Assembly: GCA_958295885.1 (NCBI GenBank)
Contig: OY282380.1
Location: 496,001-560,000, forward strand
Source of the DNA: Arenicellales bacterium
GTDB lineage: Bacteria; Pseudomonadota; Gammaproteobacteria; Arenicellales; JAJDZL01
DNA: 64,000 bases
Direction: 5' to 3'
Both the position numbers and the translations under genes were made by a program. How positions within the stretch are numbered: position 1 is the first letter of the stretch; each line of letters begins with the position of its first letter. The notes beneath the pieces were generated by a model. That model saw nothing but the letters and a program-made list of their open reading frames with translations, was not told where the DNA came from and did not search any database. Shown here in pieces: positions 1 to 8,989 of the stretch.

Positions 1-1208
1 AACACAGCATACTGTGGAAACGCCTTGAAGAATTTCGAACGCGTCTAAAGTACACAAAGCTTTCAGCAAAGATTCATCATTACCCTAGTCTTTCTCTGCT
101 GAACCAAGAAATTTTCACCGTTTCACGACCAAACAGTCGGCTCTCGTCAGAATATTCGGAACTTGTAAGCGAAATTCAAAAATTCAATTGGCAAGACCGG
201 ACAGGGGCAATTTCGTATTTGGAAGAAATTTCAGATCCTATACGCCTATTTGAGTTCAGTCAAGATTATGATGACCAAATTGATGAGTTTGTTGAAACGG
301 TAATTGACCATCATATCGATGATTTTGAAATATTGAAGCGTGTTGTACTTTATATGGATTTTCAAGACCAAGAGCAATCTCACCAAATAATGCAAAGAGT
401 ATGGAACAGATTCAAAAATGTCCCCAGCTACTTGGTGATGTATGCGCGTTGTGCATCGCAGGCAGGGTATTTAGCGGAATCCACTAAATCTACAATTACT
501 GCGACAAAACATAGCGGCTTGTCATTCTCTGAGGTAAGAGAAATTGTTCGCTTGCTACTGTCCCAAAAGGAGGACCTAGAGGCTTCAAAAACACTCAATT
601 CGATTGGATCATGGAATAGCGTACTGGAACTTGACAGACATGAATTAAAAAAACTTGCTAAGCTTTTGAGTTTTCAGCGACGCACGCTCAAGGGTGCCGA
701 GCAGTTACTTCGAATCTCCATACAACGCTCAAGAATTGTTTCCGACAATTCTGATGAGAACTATTTGGAGAAAAACCAAAGTGAATTGATTCTTAATCTA
801 ATTGGTCAGAGGAGATTCAATAAAGCAATTGAATACTCTGAAAATTTACGCGCGAATCCACACTACAAATGGGGAGCTCCTGGAATGTTCAACTTGGCTA
901 TGGCAAAATGGGGCAAAACACAGCAGATTCCAATTGAAGAGTTCAAATATATAGCGGATAACATTCGTCTTGATGACCGCGATGACGCCAATTTCAAGCA
1001 GTGTATGAGTCTCGTATGCTGGGCACTATGTGATAGAGACAATGCACAAAAGTGTTTAGACAAAGCAAAGCAAAAACCAGCACTTAACAAATTTTCATCT
1101 TGGTCATACCTTTACTCTCGATCCAATGAATTTCAAAGAGATTTAGAAGATCAACAGTTGTTGCTGGATGGTAAGGATATTCTGCCAACGATAGTTGCTC
1201 CAGTTTAG
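1..1208 (+). CDS. TPR-like helical repeat protein, 5' end outside window
   Basis: The frame ending at 1208 is open to the left edge with no stop, so this is the C-terminal 400 or so residues of a longer gene; an internal ATG-like start near 219 is not needed. The protein is almost all helical, with A/L/Y-spaced helix pairs such as VMYARCASQAGYLAEST and FNKAIEYSENLRAN that resemble tetratricopeptide repeats. I do not recognise a family. No membrane segment or catalytic motif is visible. It is followed by about 280 bp with nothing recognisable and then mobile-element debris. Confidence 0.6.
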   Translation, partial: HSILWKRLEEFRTRLKYTKLSAKIHHYPSLSLLNQEIFTVSRPNSRLSSEYSELVSEIQKFNWQDRTGAISYLEEISDPIRLFEFSQDYDDQIDEFVETVIDHHIDDFEILKRVVLYMDFQDQEQSHQIMQRVWNRFKNVPSYLVMYARCASQAGYLAESTKSTITATKHSGLSFSEVREIVRLLLSQKEDLEASKTLNSIGSWNSVLELDRHELKKLAKLLSFQRRTLKGAEQLLRISIQRSRIVSDNSDENYLEKNQSELILNLIGQRRFNKAIEYSENLRANPHYKWGAPGMFNLAMAKWGKTQQIPIEEFKYIADNIRLDDRDDANFKQCMSLVCWALCDRDNAQKCLDKAKQKPALNKFSSWSYLYSRSNEFQRDLEDQQLLLDGKDILPTIVAPV

Positions 1209-1488
1209 GGAAACATGATTGAACACACCATCTACCATCACGCCAAGTTGGATTTGGTTTGCCTTGATGAGGATAACGGAAATATTTGCTATTCGTTCTG
1301 AACAAGCACAGCGGGAAATGTTGCTTTGCACTATGCTACTAACTCGGCTTCAGTTGGAATCAACAATAGCAATTTAATTTTTTGCATTTCTTCGAAAAGA
1401 TTGTAGAATCGTTCGAGAAAATCCTATAGACCGGACTGAGTAGAGTCGACTAGTAGCGCGTTAGACTTAGGTGGATGGGAAGCTGCTG
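1209..1488. other. Gap with no recognisable gene
   Basis: Short overlapping minus-strand frames here are shadows of the preceding gene or too short to support. No hairpin followed by a T-run is obvious. Confidence 0.5.
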
Positions 1489-1890
1489 TTAGCGGGCAGC
1501 TTTCGCAGAACGCCTGTCCCTCAATCCAAGCCATGTCTCCATTTCTAGCAGCCACTTTGCTGTTTGACCGTCAATCATACGATAGGCCGGATGCACTTGA
1601 TCTAGGTAGAAATAGTTCGACCAACCCGACCTCATTCGGTTGAGTCGCATCACCATTCCGTCAAAGTCCGTCCATCCATAACGCGCAATTGTCTGGTTAT
1701 TAATGTTGCGGCATAAGTTCTGAACGCTTGCATGGTTCGGTTGAGTGCAACCGTAAGCACCTTTTCCACCATGACGATAAGTTCAGACCGGTCCGATAAC
1801 CGAGAAACTCCAGAGGTTCATCGAGACCTCACAAAAAGCGCGTCTTGTCGGTGTTGATCGGCAATTTCAGATGTTCCAATTTCTACCCCC
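1489..1890 (-). pseudogene. Group II intron reverse transcriptase/maturase, C-terminal remnant
   Basis: Read on the minus strand with frame changes, the region gives INTDKTRF, then EPLEFLGYR, then NINNQTIARYGW, then GMVMRLNRMRSGWSNYFYL and AYRMIDGQTAKWL. This is the end of a group II intron RT domain followed by the maturase (GIIM) domain; the GWSNYF stretch is typical of the family. It has frameshifts and lacks the RT catalytic YADD part, so it is dead. Its stop codon is at 1489-1491. It is a possible relic of the helper for the intron at 7.2-8.0 kb, but the two are not adjacent and the link is inference. Confidence 0.75.
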
Positions 1891-2095
1891 AGTTCCTTTG
1901 ATTCCTGCTTGAAATTGTAGCTCGCTGTCATCTGACGGAACTAACCGCGATACTTCTGAAGCCCTCGAGTCAGAAAAAACGAGTCCTGCCTAACGCACAT
2001 CGTTGGCGCATGATAGCGGGCTGTTGCTTCATTCGTTGACGATGTCAAGCGCGAGCTGCTTGATATGAATAAATTTGCGTTGGAAGCTGTACATT

Positions 2096-2985
2096 TGTCA
2101 TTGATTCGTATATATTTCAACCATCAAGAGTTGAACTGAATCGGTGAGAGATGGATTGATCGGAGCTGGCATCGGCCGGCTGTATCTGATCACGAATCAG
2201 TCGCGGTTTCTGGTTCTCGAGCCGATTCCGAATCTGGCCTCGCGGACGCTCTCGTTGCTGGCGCGGCAGGTGGTGCGAGACTGGCCGCTTCGATTCGGTC
2301 ATCCGGTGTTGCTGATGGAAACATTTGTCGATCCGGCGCGCTTCAAAGGCACCTGCTACCGGGCTGCGAATTGGATGCCAATAAGCGAAACGGCTGAATT
2401 TCGGCGAATACGCGGTGGCTATCAGCGCGGCTCCTCGTCGAAAGTGTTGTTCGTGCGTCTGCTGCATAAAAACGCGCGTCAGCTGCTGGCTGGGGGCGCA
2501 TCTGGATTCTCACTATTACCGCAACGGAGTCTGCCACAAATTGTATAGCGGTGAATATTTCAAAATCTTGCTCGATTATTTTTCAGCGACCGGAGATCCG
2601 CGCCGGGTGCGCGGTCAGCGCTACCGTCTTGAGACGCAGCTGGCGATCGCGGCTACGACGCCCGCGGCTATCAGGAAGTCGGCGAGTGGGTGCAGGCACA
2701 GTAGGATCCGGTTCTCAAGGTCGGCAAGCACCGCGGCAAAGAGCAGCGCCCCAGTGTCTATTGCATTCGCAATGTGCTGGTGCAGATCGACCCTGAGCAG
2801 TTCGATTGACGGAACCGACTCTACCATAGCCATAGATGGAAAAACATTGTGCGGTGCGATTGACGAGAACGAGCGGCAGCTTCATGTGCTGGGCGCCAGC
2901 GGGCACCGCCGTGAAAAGTTCCATGCGCCAGACAGTGAGGAACGAAGCGGCTGGACTTCTTCGGTGACTGCCTGCACCTGACCTT
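2096..2985 (+). pseudogene. DUF4338/ISAs1-type transposase, decayed copy A
   Basis: The first part reads LYLITNQSRFLVLEP, RDWPLRFGHPVLLMETFVDP, then ARFKGTCYRAANW, the signature of DUF4338 proteins. After frameshifts it continues with YFKILLDYFSATGDPRRVRG, EVGEWVQAQ, IRNVLVQIDPEQFD and IAIDGKTLCGA, the core of ISAs1-family (H-repeat) transposases. At least three frameshifts and an in-frame stop separate the pieces. Compared with copy B at 10.4 kb, about 190 bp are missing between two AGCTGGC heptamers, a deletion between short repeats. DUF4338 also occurs in Druantia DruA, but the fused ISAs1 half marks this as a transposon gene. Confidence 0.75.
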
Positions 2986-3310
2986 GCTCATCGTATTGCA
3001 GTGTTTGTTTCGGCGGGCTCTGCCTTGGCAGTGGATTGAAGCCGCAGAGCTGTGCCGGCTGCACCTTTCGAGCCAGTTCGCGCGGCAGAGAATTCACCGA
3101 GTCATGCCCGAACGCGAAGTCTGCGATCATGATTCGGAACAGGGTACGGTCGGATAGTCGTTGCGGCCGCGGCCGCGTCGAGACTCAAGTTGTGCGACAG
3201 TTTCTTGGTATGGCAAGTGCTTGAGAATCTAGGCCAAGCGCTGCAGTTCCGGCATGTCATCGGCTTTCCAAGTAAAAAGATGTGGATTGTTTTCAGGCAT
3301 TTGAAGCTCC
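2985..3310 (-). pseudogene. DDE transposase N-terminal remnant
   Basis: On the minus strand, across frames, the pieces are PELQRLA, ILKHLPYQETVAQLES, RGRGRNDYP, FGHDSVNSLPREL and AQLCGFNPLP. The order LPY..TV..LE / RGRGRNDYP / H.S..SL.REL / LCGF is the N-terminal part of a common DDE transposase type. The catalytic part is missing and frames shift several times. It abuts the ISAs1 remnant in opposite orientation, so one element probably landed in the other. Confidence 0.55.
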
Positions 3311-3907
3311 CTGCGGGTGCCTTGATATGTTGAATTTCATGGCCCTGAATTATTTCACCAAAGCTGGTGAATGTAAACATTAACTTATTGATAATATGTG
3401 GTATTAGAATAGTATACAGGCTGACTTCGGGTGACCTGTGAGATGCCTTTTTCCGACTGAGGTAGAATTGGCTGGAATACTGGCAAAAAGCAGAAAACAG
3501 CGTTATTTTGGGGCAAAAATATTTCCACCCCTTGATTTACCCAATCAAATCAAATTGTTCCTAACAGCGCAACTGCCTCCTCGTGTTTCCTACTTTGTGG
3601 ACTGCATATCCTCAAGGTATTATGCTAGAGTCATCGGGCCTGTTCTATCACTCAAAATATTGGCATTATCAAGTTCGAAAAGGCTGACTCCCAATTGACA
3701 CTCGACGCAAATTAGAATCCTATGGGTACACCGGAAAGGAGCGTGTGAACAACCCGCCAATTAGTCTTGTAACACCAAGTACAGACCCTTATGCAGATTC
3801 AAGGATTTATTCCCACGACCTGCATATAGATCCTCAGTTGATTTGGAGCGAAAAGGCAGAGCACACGGCATTTGAAGTATAGAAAGCTTAAAGGTCGTGC
3901 AAATAAC
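3311..3907. other. Gap with no supportable gene
   Basis: An 86-codon plus frame at 3438-3698 has no recognisable motif and no good ribosome site. I see nothing else between the transposase scrap and the nucleotidyltransferase. Confidence 0.4.
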
Positions 3908-4267
3908 ATGACAGCAGAAATATCCGATAACACAGACTCCCAAGATGGGGAACTGCTGAGCTGTCGTATGAACGCCACTCGGGATGAGATCTCAGCGTTT
4001 TGTAAACAATGGCACGTAATTGAATTGGCTGTTTTTGGATCAATACTACGCGATGATTTCAACCACGAAAGCGACATTGATATTCTAGTTACTTTCGATA
4101 AATCGAATTATCCTACCTTCTTTAAGTTTATTCGAATGGAGCAACAATTGGCAGAAATTTACGGCCGTAAAGTAGACTTGATGACTCGAATTAGTGTTGA
4201 GAACAATAAAAACTATATTCGTCGCAAAGCGATTCTCAAATCCGCGCGGGTTATCTATGAGACGTGA
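3908..4267 (+). CDS. MNT-type minimal nucleotidyltransferase (antitoxin-like)
   Basis: This is a small single-domain nucleotidyltransferase of the MntA/HI0073 type. The active-site signature is present: VFGS, then ten residues later DID, i.e. GSx10DxD (AVFGSILRD through SDIDILV). In characterised HEPN/MNT pairs such enzymes AMPylate the HEPN toxin. I use the ATG at 3908; family members often start near the later ATG at 3968 (MNATRDEISAF), and an upstream TTG at 3872 is also open. It overlaps the start of a HEPN-like gene by 11 bp, the usual operon arrangement, but that partner is broken, which would leave an orphan antitoxin. Confidence 0.75.
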   Translation: MTAEISDNTDSQDGELLSCRMNATRDEISAFCKQWHVIELAVFGSILRDDFNHESDIDILVTFDKSNYPTFFKFIRMEQQLAEIYGRKVDLMTRISVENNKNYIRRKAILKSARVIYET

Positions 4268-4600
4268 TTGCGCTTCCCGCTTGCTGGACATGCTGGTAAA
4301 TGCACATGAGGCGGTGGAATTCGCAGATCGATTTACATTTGAAGAATTCATACAAGATCGATTACCGCAAAATGCTATATCCAAGTCTTTGCAAAACATT
4401 GGTTAAGCCGCAAATCATCTACCGAGGGAATTCAGAGACGAAATTCCCGAAATTGCATGGAATGAAATTCGAGGTATGCGTCATCGTTTAGTTCATGAAA
4501 ATTCAATCTCGACCTGAATATTGTTTGGAAAACAGTGCATGAAGATTTACCACGTCTAATTGACCAACTGGAACACTTGATTCCTTCTGATACTAAGTGA
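4257..4600 (+). pseudogene. HEPN (HepT-like) toxin partner, broken
   Basis: It starts at ATG 4257 inside the end of the nucleotidyltransferase gene. The frame reads MRRDCASRLLDMLVNAHEA, stops at TAA 4404-4406, then continues in the same frame with AANHLPREFRDE and IRGMRHRLVHEN. A one-base shift just after that is needed to read LDLNIVWKTVHEDLPRLIDQL to the stop at 4600. RHRLVH fits the RX4H part of the HEPN ribonuclease motif, but the following HxY tyrosine is replaced by Asn. A stop plus a frameshift make this a pseudogene unless the assembly is wrong. Confidence 0.7.
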
Positions 4601-4605
4601 TGTGA

Positions 4606-5225
4606 CAAAAGACCATACATCGCCTGATCGTTAATTCTCCTTACGATAAACCAGTCCGACATTGGAAATTTGATAGTACGAGGCGGTTGTTTGATCTTGC
4701 ATACGGGCGGCGTCCAGCAGGTCATATCGCTGCATCTCAAGATTCGAAAACATTTGACGATCCTGGAAAATTTGTCGAAATCCCTCTAGTTTACCTAATA
4801 CGTCTGCGCGTAGATACATGGCGAGCAGCCGGATATCCGGGAATATCTGGGATTATTCGCAGGCTTCTGGAATATTGGAGATGATCTTGAGGAATTTGAG
4901 AACAGACGTTTTTTTCTGCCAGCTGAAAGCGGTGGAGACGTTTATTTAGCTTGCCGAGTCATCGGCCGCCGAAAGATTTGGCATGAAGGTTCCAGATGAC
5001 AGCGGCGATTTTAGACGGCTGTGTGCCAAGATGGCGACCGGGTCAGGAAAAACGATTGTGATGGCGATGGTCGCGGCATGGTACATCGTTGAACAAAGTG
5101 GTTTACCCGCGGCACATACGATTTTCCAAGAATTTCCTCGTCATCGCGCCGGGACCAACGGTGATGAATAGGCTGGCTGTGCTCCAACCGACGGATAAGA
5201 AGAATTATTGCGCAGCATTTTTGGT
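4606..5225 (+). pseudogene. Restriction-type helicase (BPTD_3080/type III Res-like), N-terminal remnant
   Basis: In-frame pieces are LIVNSPYDKPVRHW, YGRRPAGH, VEIPLVYLIRLRVDTWRAAGYPG, then FFCQLKAVETFIYLAE, then RRLCAKMATGSGKTIVMAM (Walker A GSGKT) and NFLVIAPGPTV. This order matches the start of large DEAD/DEAH restriction subunits annotated as BPTD_3080-family or type III Res. There are frame changes near 4880 and 5100, and everything after motif Ia is missing, replaced by IS66 sequence from about 5226. It is a relic of a restriction system cut by an insertion. Confidence 0.7.
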
Positions 5226-5612
5226 TTCAGCATCGACTACTTCCTAGCAAGTGTCAAGCAAAAGCCGGCGCATCCTGTCGCCCAGTTGTGATGGTTCGCT
5301 TGCTTGATATGTTTCAGATTCCGCAGCAAATGAGCGCCGCACAGACTGTGACCGCAGCGGTCATGCACCAGAACCGGCTTTTTTCGATCCTCGTCGTTCG
5401 CATCGCCGCGGAGAATCTGAAGCTCATCGGCTATTCGGCTTCGACCGCCATGACAGCAGACAATACCGCAAGACGCTCGGCAGGCAGCTTTCTTTTCATG
5501 ATTGCCCCACCCGAGATGCGACTTGAGGTAGATCGAATGGGCGGCATCAGCGCAATGATCGCCTGACACGGCCCGGCCGTGGTCTTGGCTCCCAATTATG
5601 CGCGGACTATCA
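5226..5612 (-). pseudogene. IS66-family TnpC fragment
   Basis: The minus strand reads, in pieces, KTTAGPCQAIIA and CAAHLLRNLKHI followed by HNWATG. The AHLLR.L.....WA pattern belongs to the IS66 TnpC catalytic region. The 5500-5610 stretch closely resembles 8540-8640, another IS66 fragment. The middle, including the HADET motif, is lost, and an in-frame stop and frameshifts are present. It interrupts the restriction-helicase gene to its left. Confidence 0.65.
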
Positions 5613-5662
5613 ATGCTCGGCGTTGATTCTAAACGATACGCATGCGATAGACAATTAATGCT

Positions 5663-6321
5663 TTAATGTCAAGGCGGTTCAATCATGGCTTCGAATCACC
5701 TGACTCAACCAGATCACAATACCTGGGTTCGTTTGATTCGGCGGCGGTTATACTCAGCCTGTCAAGACTGAATCAGATAGGGGGTGAGCGAGACTTGATA
5801 TTGAATCACATGACAGTCAAGAAGTCTCGGATATTGTTGGAAAGTCTTTTCTTAACGCGTTCAGTGCCAGTTTGAATGCACAATCTCGGCAAACAGCTGG
5901 TAAATGACACCTAAAGTTTGCTCGTGCGATCTCAACTTGTTGCTTCATCTGTTGCACTACGAGCCGAAAATTCTTCAGTCTATTGATCGAATACAGGTCG
6001 GAAAGATGATTGAGAAATTCGTTGCTGTCGAACTAGCTAAACAAGGAACTTTCGCAAAAACGCGCTCTCGTTTGCATCACTACCGGGCAAGTTCGCGACA
6101 GAAGGTTGGCTTCGTACTCGAATCGCCGAGAGGTGAAATCGTCGGTATTTAAGTGAAATCTACAAGCAAAGTCTCTTCAAAAGACTTCTGGAATCTGGGA
6201 GTGCTTAAAAGTGACATTGAAGAAAAATTCAACTATGAATTTGTCGTCCATCTCGGAGAGAATTTTGCACAGTTCGGGGATCGGATGTATGCATTGCCGT
6301 TCGCATCGCTTTGGCAGTGAT
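5663..6321 (+). pseudogene. AAA ATPase with DUF4143 domain, C-terminal remnant
   Basis: Frames joined by eye read LNHMTVKKSRILLESLFLTRSVPV, a stop, MHNLGKQLVNDT, a frameshift, PKVCSCDLNLLLHLL, then EKFVAVELAKQGTF, LHHYRASSRQKVGFVLE and GEIVGI, a TAA at 6150-6152, and on in frame through VKSTSKVSSKDF to LPFASLW. The order (HMTVK / LTRSVP / PKV.L.D..LL.HL / E.FV..EL..Q / VD.VLE.....GIEVK) is the DUF4143 half of AAA+ proteins of unknown role. The ATPase half is missing, and at least two stops plus a shift make it non-functional. Confidence 0.65.
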
Positions 6322-6407
6322 TCATTGTCTCAGAAAAAGATCAGACAAAGCCGGCGAGACTGATCGAAGCGAAACAAAGAGCAGTAGGATATACCCATTT
6401 GTCATTT

Positions 6408-6866
6408 TCACGATCTTTCAGTGTTGTCTTTCGCGTTCGGACATGTCAACAGCCAGCGATTGAGTTGCGTACTGCCGTGGGCGTCTTTGGTCATAACAAA
6501 ACCCTTCTCATCAAGTAACTTTTGGACGTTCTGGTTGTACTTGTAGAATTCAGCCTTCGCTGCTTCCTTTTCTTTCTTTGATGCGTCTGCCGAGTAGAGA
6601 ATCCAATCGCGCATGGAGGGAAGATGTTCCCTGGAACCATCGCTGTACAACCTCAAGTGACGGTCGTTGGTCATGCGATGCACGGCATAGTAGTCGAGAT
6701 ACTTCCGATTGGCATCTGCATCAATTCCGACGCGCGTCCAGATAGTCCATCCCTTTTGAACGATAAACCACACATCTTCAGTCAAAGTGGCATCAATGGG
6801 CAGCTCTATTTCCCAATTTTCAAAGTGACGATTAAATCGTTGTCGCAGCTGTTCCAATTCATTCAT
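6408..6866 (-). CDS. Conserved-looking hypothetical protein, 152 aa
   Basis: This intact frame starts at MNELEQLRQRF. An in-frame upstream extension to 6947 exists, but its first 27 residues look unlike the rest. The protein is soluble, with an acidic N-terminal helix, a Trp-rich middle (FENWEIELP, VWFIVQKGWTIWTRV), then LDYYAVHRMTNDRHLRLY and a charged KKEKEAAKAEFYKY helix. I recognise no family. Its neighbours are a dead DUF4143 gene on one side and a group II intron on the other, so it is probably accessory DNA. Confidence 0.5.
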   Translation of the reverse strand: MNELEQLRQRFNRHFENWEIELPIDATLTEDVWFIVQKGWTIWTRVGIDADANRKYLDYYAVHRMTNDRHLRLYSDGSREHLPSMRDWILYSADASKKEKEAAKAEFYKYNQNVQKLLDEKGFVMTKDAHGSTQLNRWLLTCPNAKDNTERS

Positions 6867-7169
6867 TCTATTAATTTTTCTACCTTCTGAGATGATCGCT
6901 ATCGCACCGAAATACGAACTCAGGATAACCAATCTGTCGACAGGCATATAAACTCAACTCTTTGAACTGCAACTTCAGCTAGGTCGTTCCTGAATAAATC
7001 GATATTACACTATTATATCATTGTTTACATTGAGTAATATTGCTTTATTTCGCAGTTTCAAATTGCAACAGGTGCAATCATTAGTCTTCAATTTCCCGCA
7101 ATTTCAGAACTAAAAATGAAGCTGCGTTAAAACTCATCCGGGCCGAGTAAGCGGGGTCGTTACCGGGCC

Positions 7170-8049
7170 GTCGCGGTAGGAAACGCGTTACCGCGTTCCC
7201 CCCGCACAGATTCGTGCGTGCACGTTAATCCACACGGCTCCTACTTCAGGTGTTTGACGGTAAACCGTTGATCCGTCCATGGGGTCACAGCCTTCCGTAT
7301 CCGCTCAGCCGCCTGTGACACGCTTTTTCCGTCGCTGTGTACGGCACGTGCTTAGGCTTCGCAGATTCCCTTTGGCTGCACCCTTCCCTCGTTCGACTCC
7401 GCAAGAACCTGCGTCCTTTTGTTCGCCGCATTCAACAGTACTATGGGCGCATCCGACTGCTTTGCCCTACTCATCTTCAATTACCGAATACCTCCTTAGT
7501 TTCAGCGACCTTGTCAATCACTTGCAAGGTCGGGCAAAGCCCTCCCAGGTCCCGATACAGGGCGTGCGTACATCCCTCAATTCCTCCGACACCGCAGAAC
7601 TCGTCTGCACCTTACCATATCGGTGCAGCCGATGTTGTCTTCGACCGAACAGACAGTCTCGACACTCTGAACGACTCGTTTTTCGATGCTCAATCATTGC
7701 GGCTATACGTACCGCTACCGACACTTCACTGATACCCTCACGAATCTCAGCGCACGGCTCGCGGCGATAGCATGTGGTTGGCATTTACCATCCATCGGAC
7801 TTTCACCGATTACCCTAATACCAGTTAGCCTGGCGTACCCGTTCCAAAGACCCCGGACGGCCTTGCAATACCTCACCACTCGCGGTGTTACAAGTGCTGC
7901 TCCCAGCTAGTTAACACTGAAAGCGCCATCGATAGTAATTTCGAGGCTCAATAGGACGCTTCATCGCCCGCTGTGTACGCTTCACGACAGCCGTTGCCGA
8001 CTGCCATGCAACACTCGCTTCCGGCTGGCAGGCTGTGCCTTTGCCGCAC
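7170..8049 (-). mobile_element. ORF-less group II intron (ribozyme)
   Basis: On the minus strand the 3' end has the two catalytic hallmarks. A domain V-like hairpin at 7240-7209 begins GAGCCGTG and closes with CACGAATC. It is followed by a domain VI hairpin at 7206-7170: GGAACGCG, a GTAA tetraloop, CGCGTTTCC, then a bulged A in CCTACC, ending GCGAC (AY 3' end). A GTGCG 5' boundary fits at 8049. The 880 nt between is non-coding except for a vestige near 7475-7350 (VLAESNEGRVQ, SVSQAAERIRKAV) that resembles the start of an intron-encoded protein. No RT domain remains. Two mismatches in the domain V lower stem suggest decay. The boundaries are my best reading, not proven. Confidence 0.6.
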
Positions 8050-8139
8050 AGGAGTCGAACCCGTTGGGTTGCGATGAGTGGTTTCAACTATTTCATTATT
8101 TCATAGCATTCCCCAATTCCAGGACTTGTCCTGACGCAA

Positions 8140-8642
8140 TAACTACTCACCCCTCGAAGCGGGTAGGGAGTTTTCAGCAAAATTGAATGAGAATGCTTTT
8201 ACTTGGACTGACCGAGCATTTGCACCGCATTGCTGTCAAGTGCGAATTGCACCGCGTCAAGCGAGCAATGTCCTTGGCAGGACATCGACAGCAGGCTCGG
8301 ACATGATCGAAGTTTCAGAAGGTTCCTGAGACCTTCTTTTTGCCTTTTGCCATTTAAAAGTCGCGCTCGGCTCGGCTGTTGCTGAACGGCGCCTTGCTTT
8401 GGATGGCGCTTTTTGATCACGATGTCGGCAAACGAGCAGCTGTGGATCCAGTGTTTTTTGCGGTTCACTCGGATAGAGGTTTCATCGGCGTGCAGCACCG
8501 ACATCTCCAGCAGCCGTTCAATGGCTGCATGTTCCCAACCGGCCAGATGCGATTCGATGCAAACGCTATGAGGCAGCATCGGCGCAATAACGGCCTGACA
8601 CAGCCCGGCCGTGGTTTTGGATCCGAATTTTAAGTTTCCCAT
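8140..8642 (-). pseudogene. IS66-family TnpC remnant with right end
   Basis: A minus frame of 147 codons reads KTTAGLCQAVIAPM, then SVLHADETSIRVNRKKHWIH (the IS66 LHADET..R......W.H core with its catalytic Asp and Glu), then QQQPSRARLLNGK and SMSCQGHCSLDAVQFALD to the stop at 8199. About half of the usual 500 residues are missing, so it is internally deleted. The last 60 bp toward 8140 match 10,940-10,997 in the other orientation and should include the IS right end. Confidence 0.75.
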
Positions 8643-8989
8643 CTAGAATGGGTTGTGTATTCAACGATGCTGACATCATAGACTAGCTGTTCTGTTATGT
8701 CAAGGGGCGAATCAAATGTTCTGCTGCAAATCAATTTAATCAGGTTACGATGCCTCTGCACGATGGCATCGTCAACGGCAATGATCTGCCGCTCAAGATT
8801 CAACCAGAAGGGGGAGTGATTAGTTACCCTGGCTGAATGAAATTCGACTGCAGGCGAGCAAACATACCCCTTGTTTTGATCATATATAGGAATTGTTCGC
8901 ACCACTCAGCATGCGAATTGCTCTATGAACCCAACAAAATTTTGCCGCATCTCCGTCCCAGCCACACTGATTCAGGCGATGGCTTACAG
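8643..8989. other. Mobile-element debris without a gene
   Basis: A 91-codon minus frame (8630-8905) shows no motif. The stretch 8899-8939 resembles 20,540-20,585 just outside the second rpn copy, so it is probably transposon-derived. Confidence 0.35.

Noticed and set aside
2144..2548. DUF4338 frame as a Druantia DruA defence gene
   Set aside because: It runs, after frameshifts, into an ISAs1-type transposase core and no other Druantia gene is nearby.
5288..5566. 92-codon plus-strand frame
   Set aside because: It is antisense to the IS66 TnpC fragment and has no motif of its own.
7279..7784. Overlapping plus- and minus-strand frames of 88-163 codons over the intron
   Set aside because: They lie on the structured RNA of the group II intron, show no protein motif and have Arg/Ser/Pro-rich composition typical of shadow frames.
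8030..8110. tRNA T-arm-like GGGTTCGACTCC on the minus strand
   Set aside because: No acceptor stem, D-arm or anticodon arm can be built around it; it is the presumed 5' exon next to the intron boundary.
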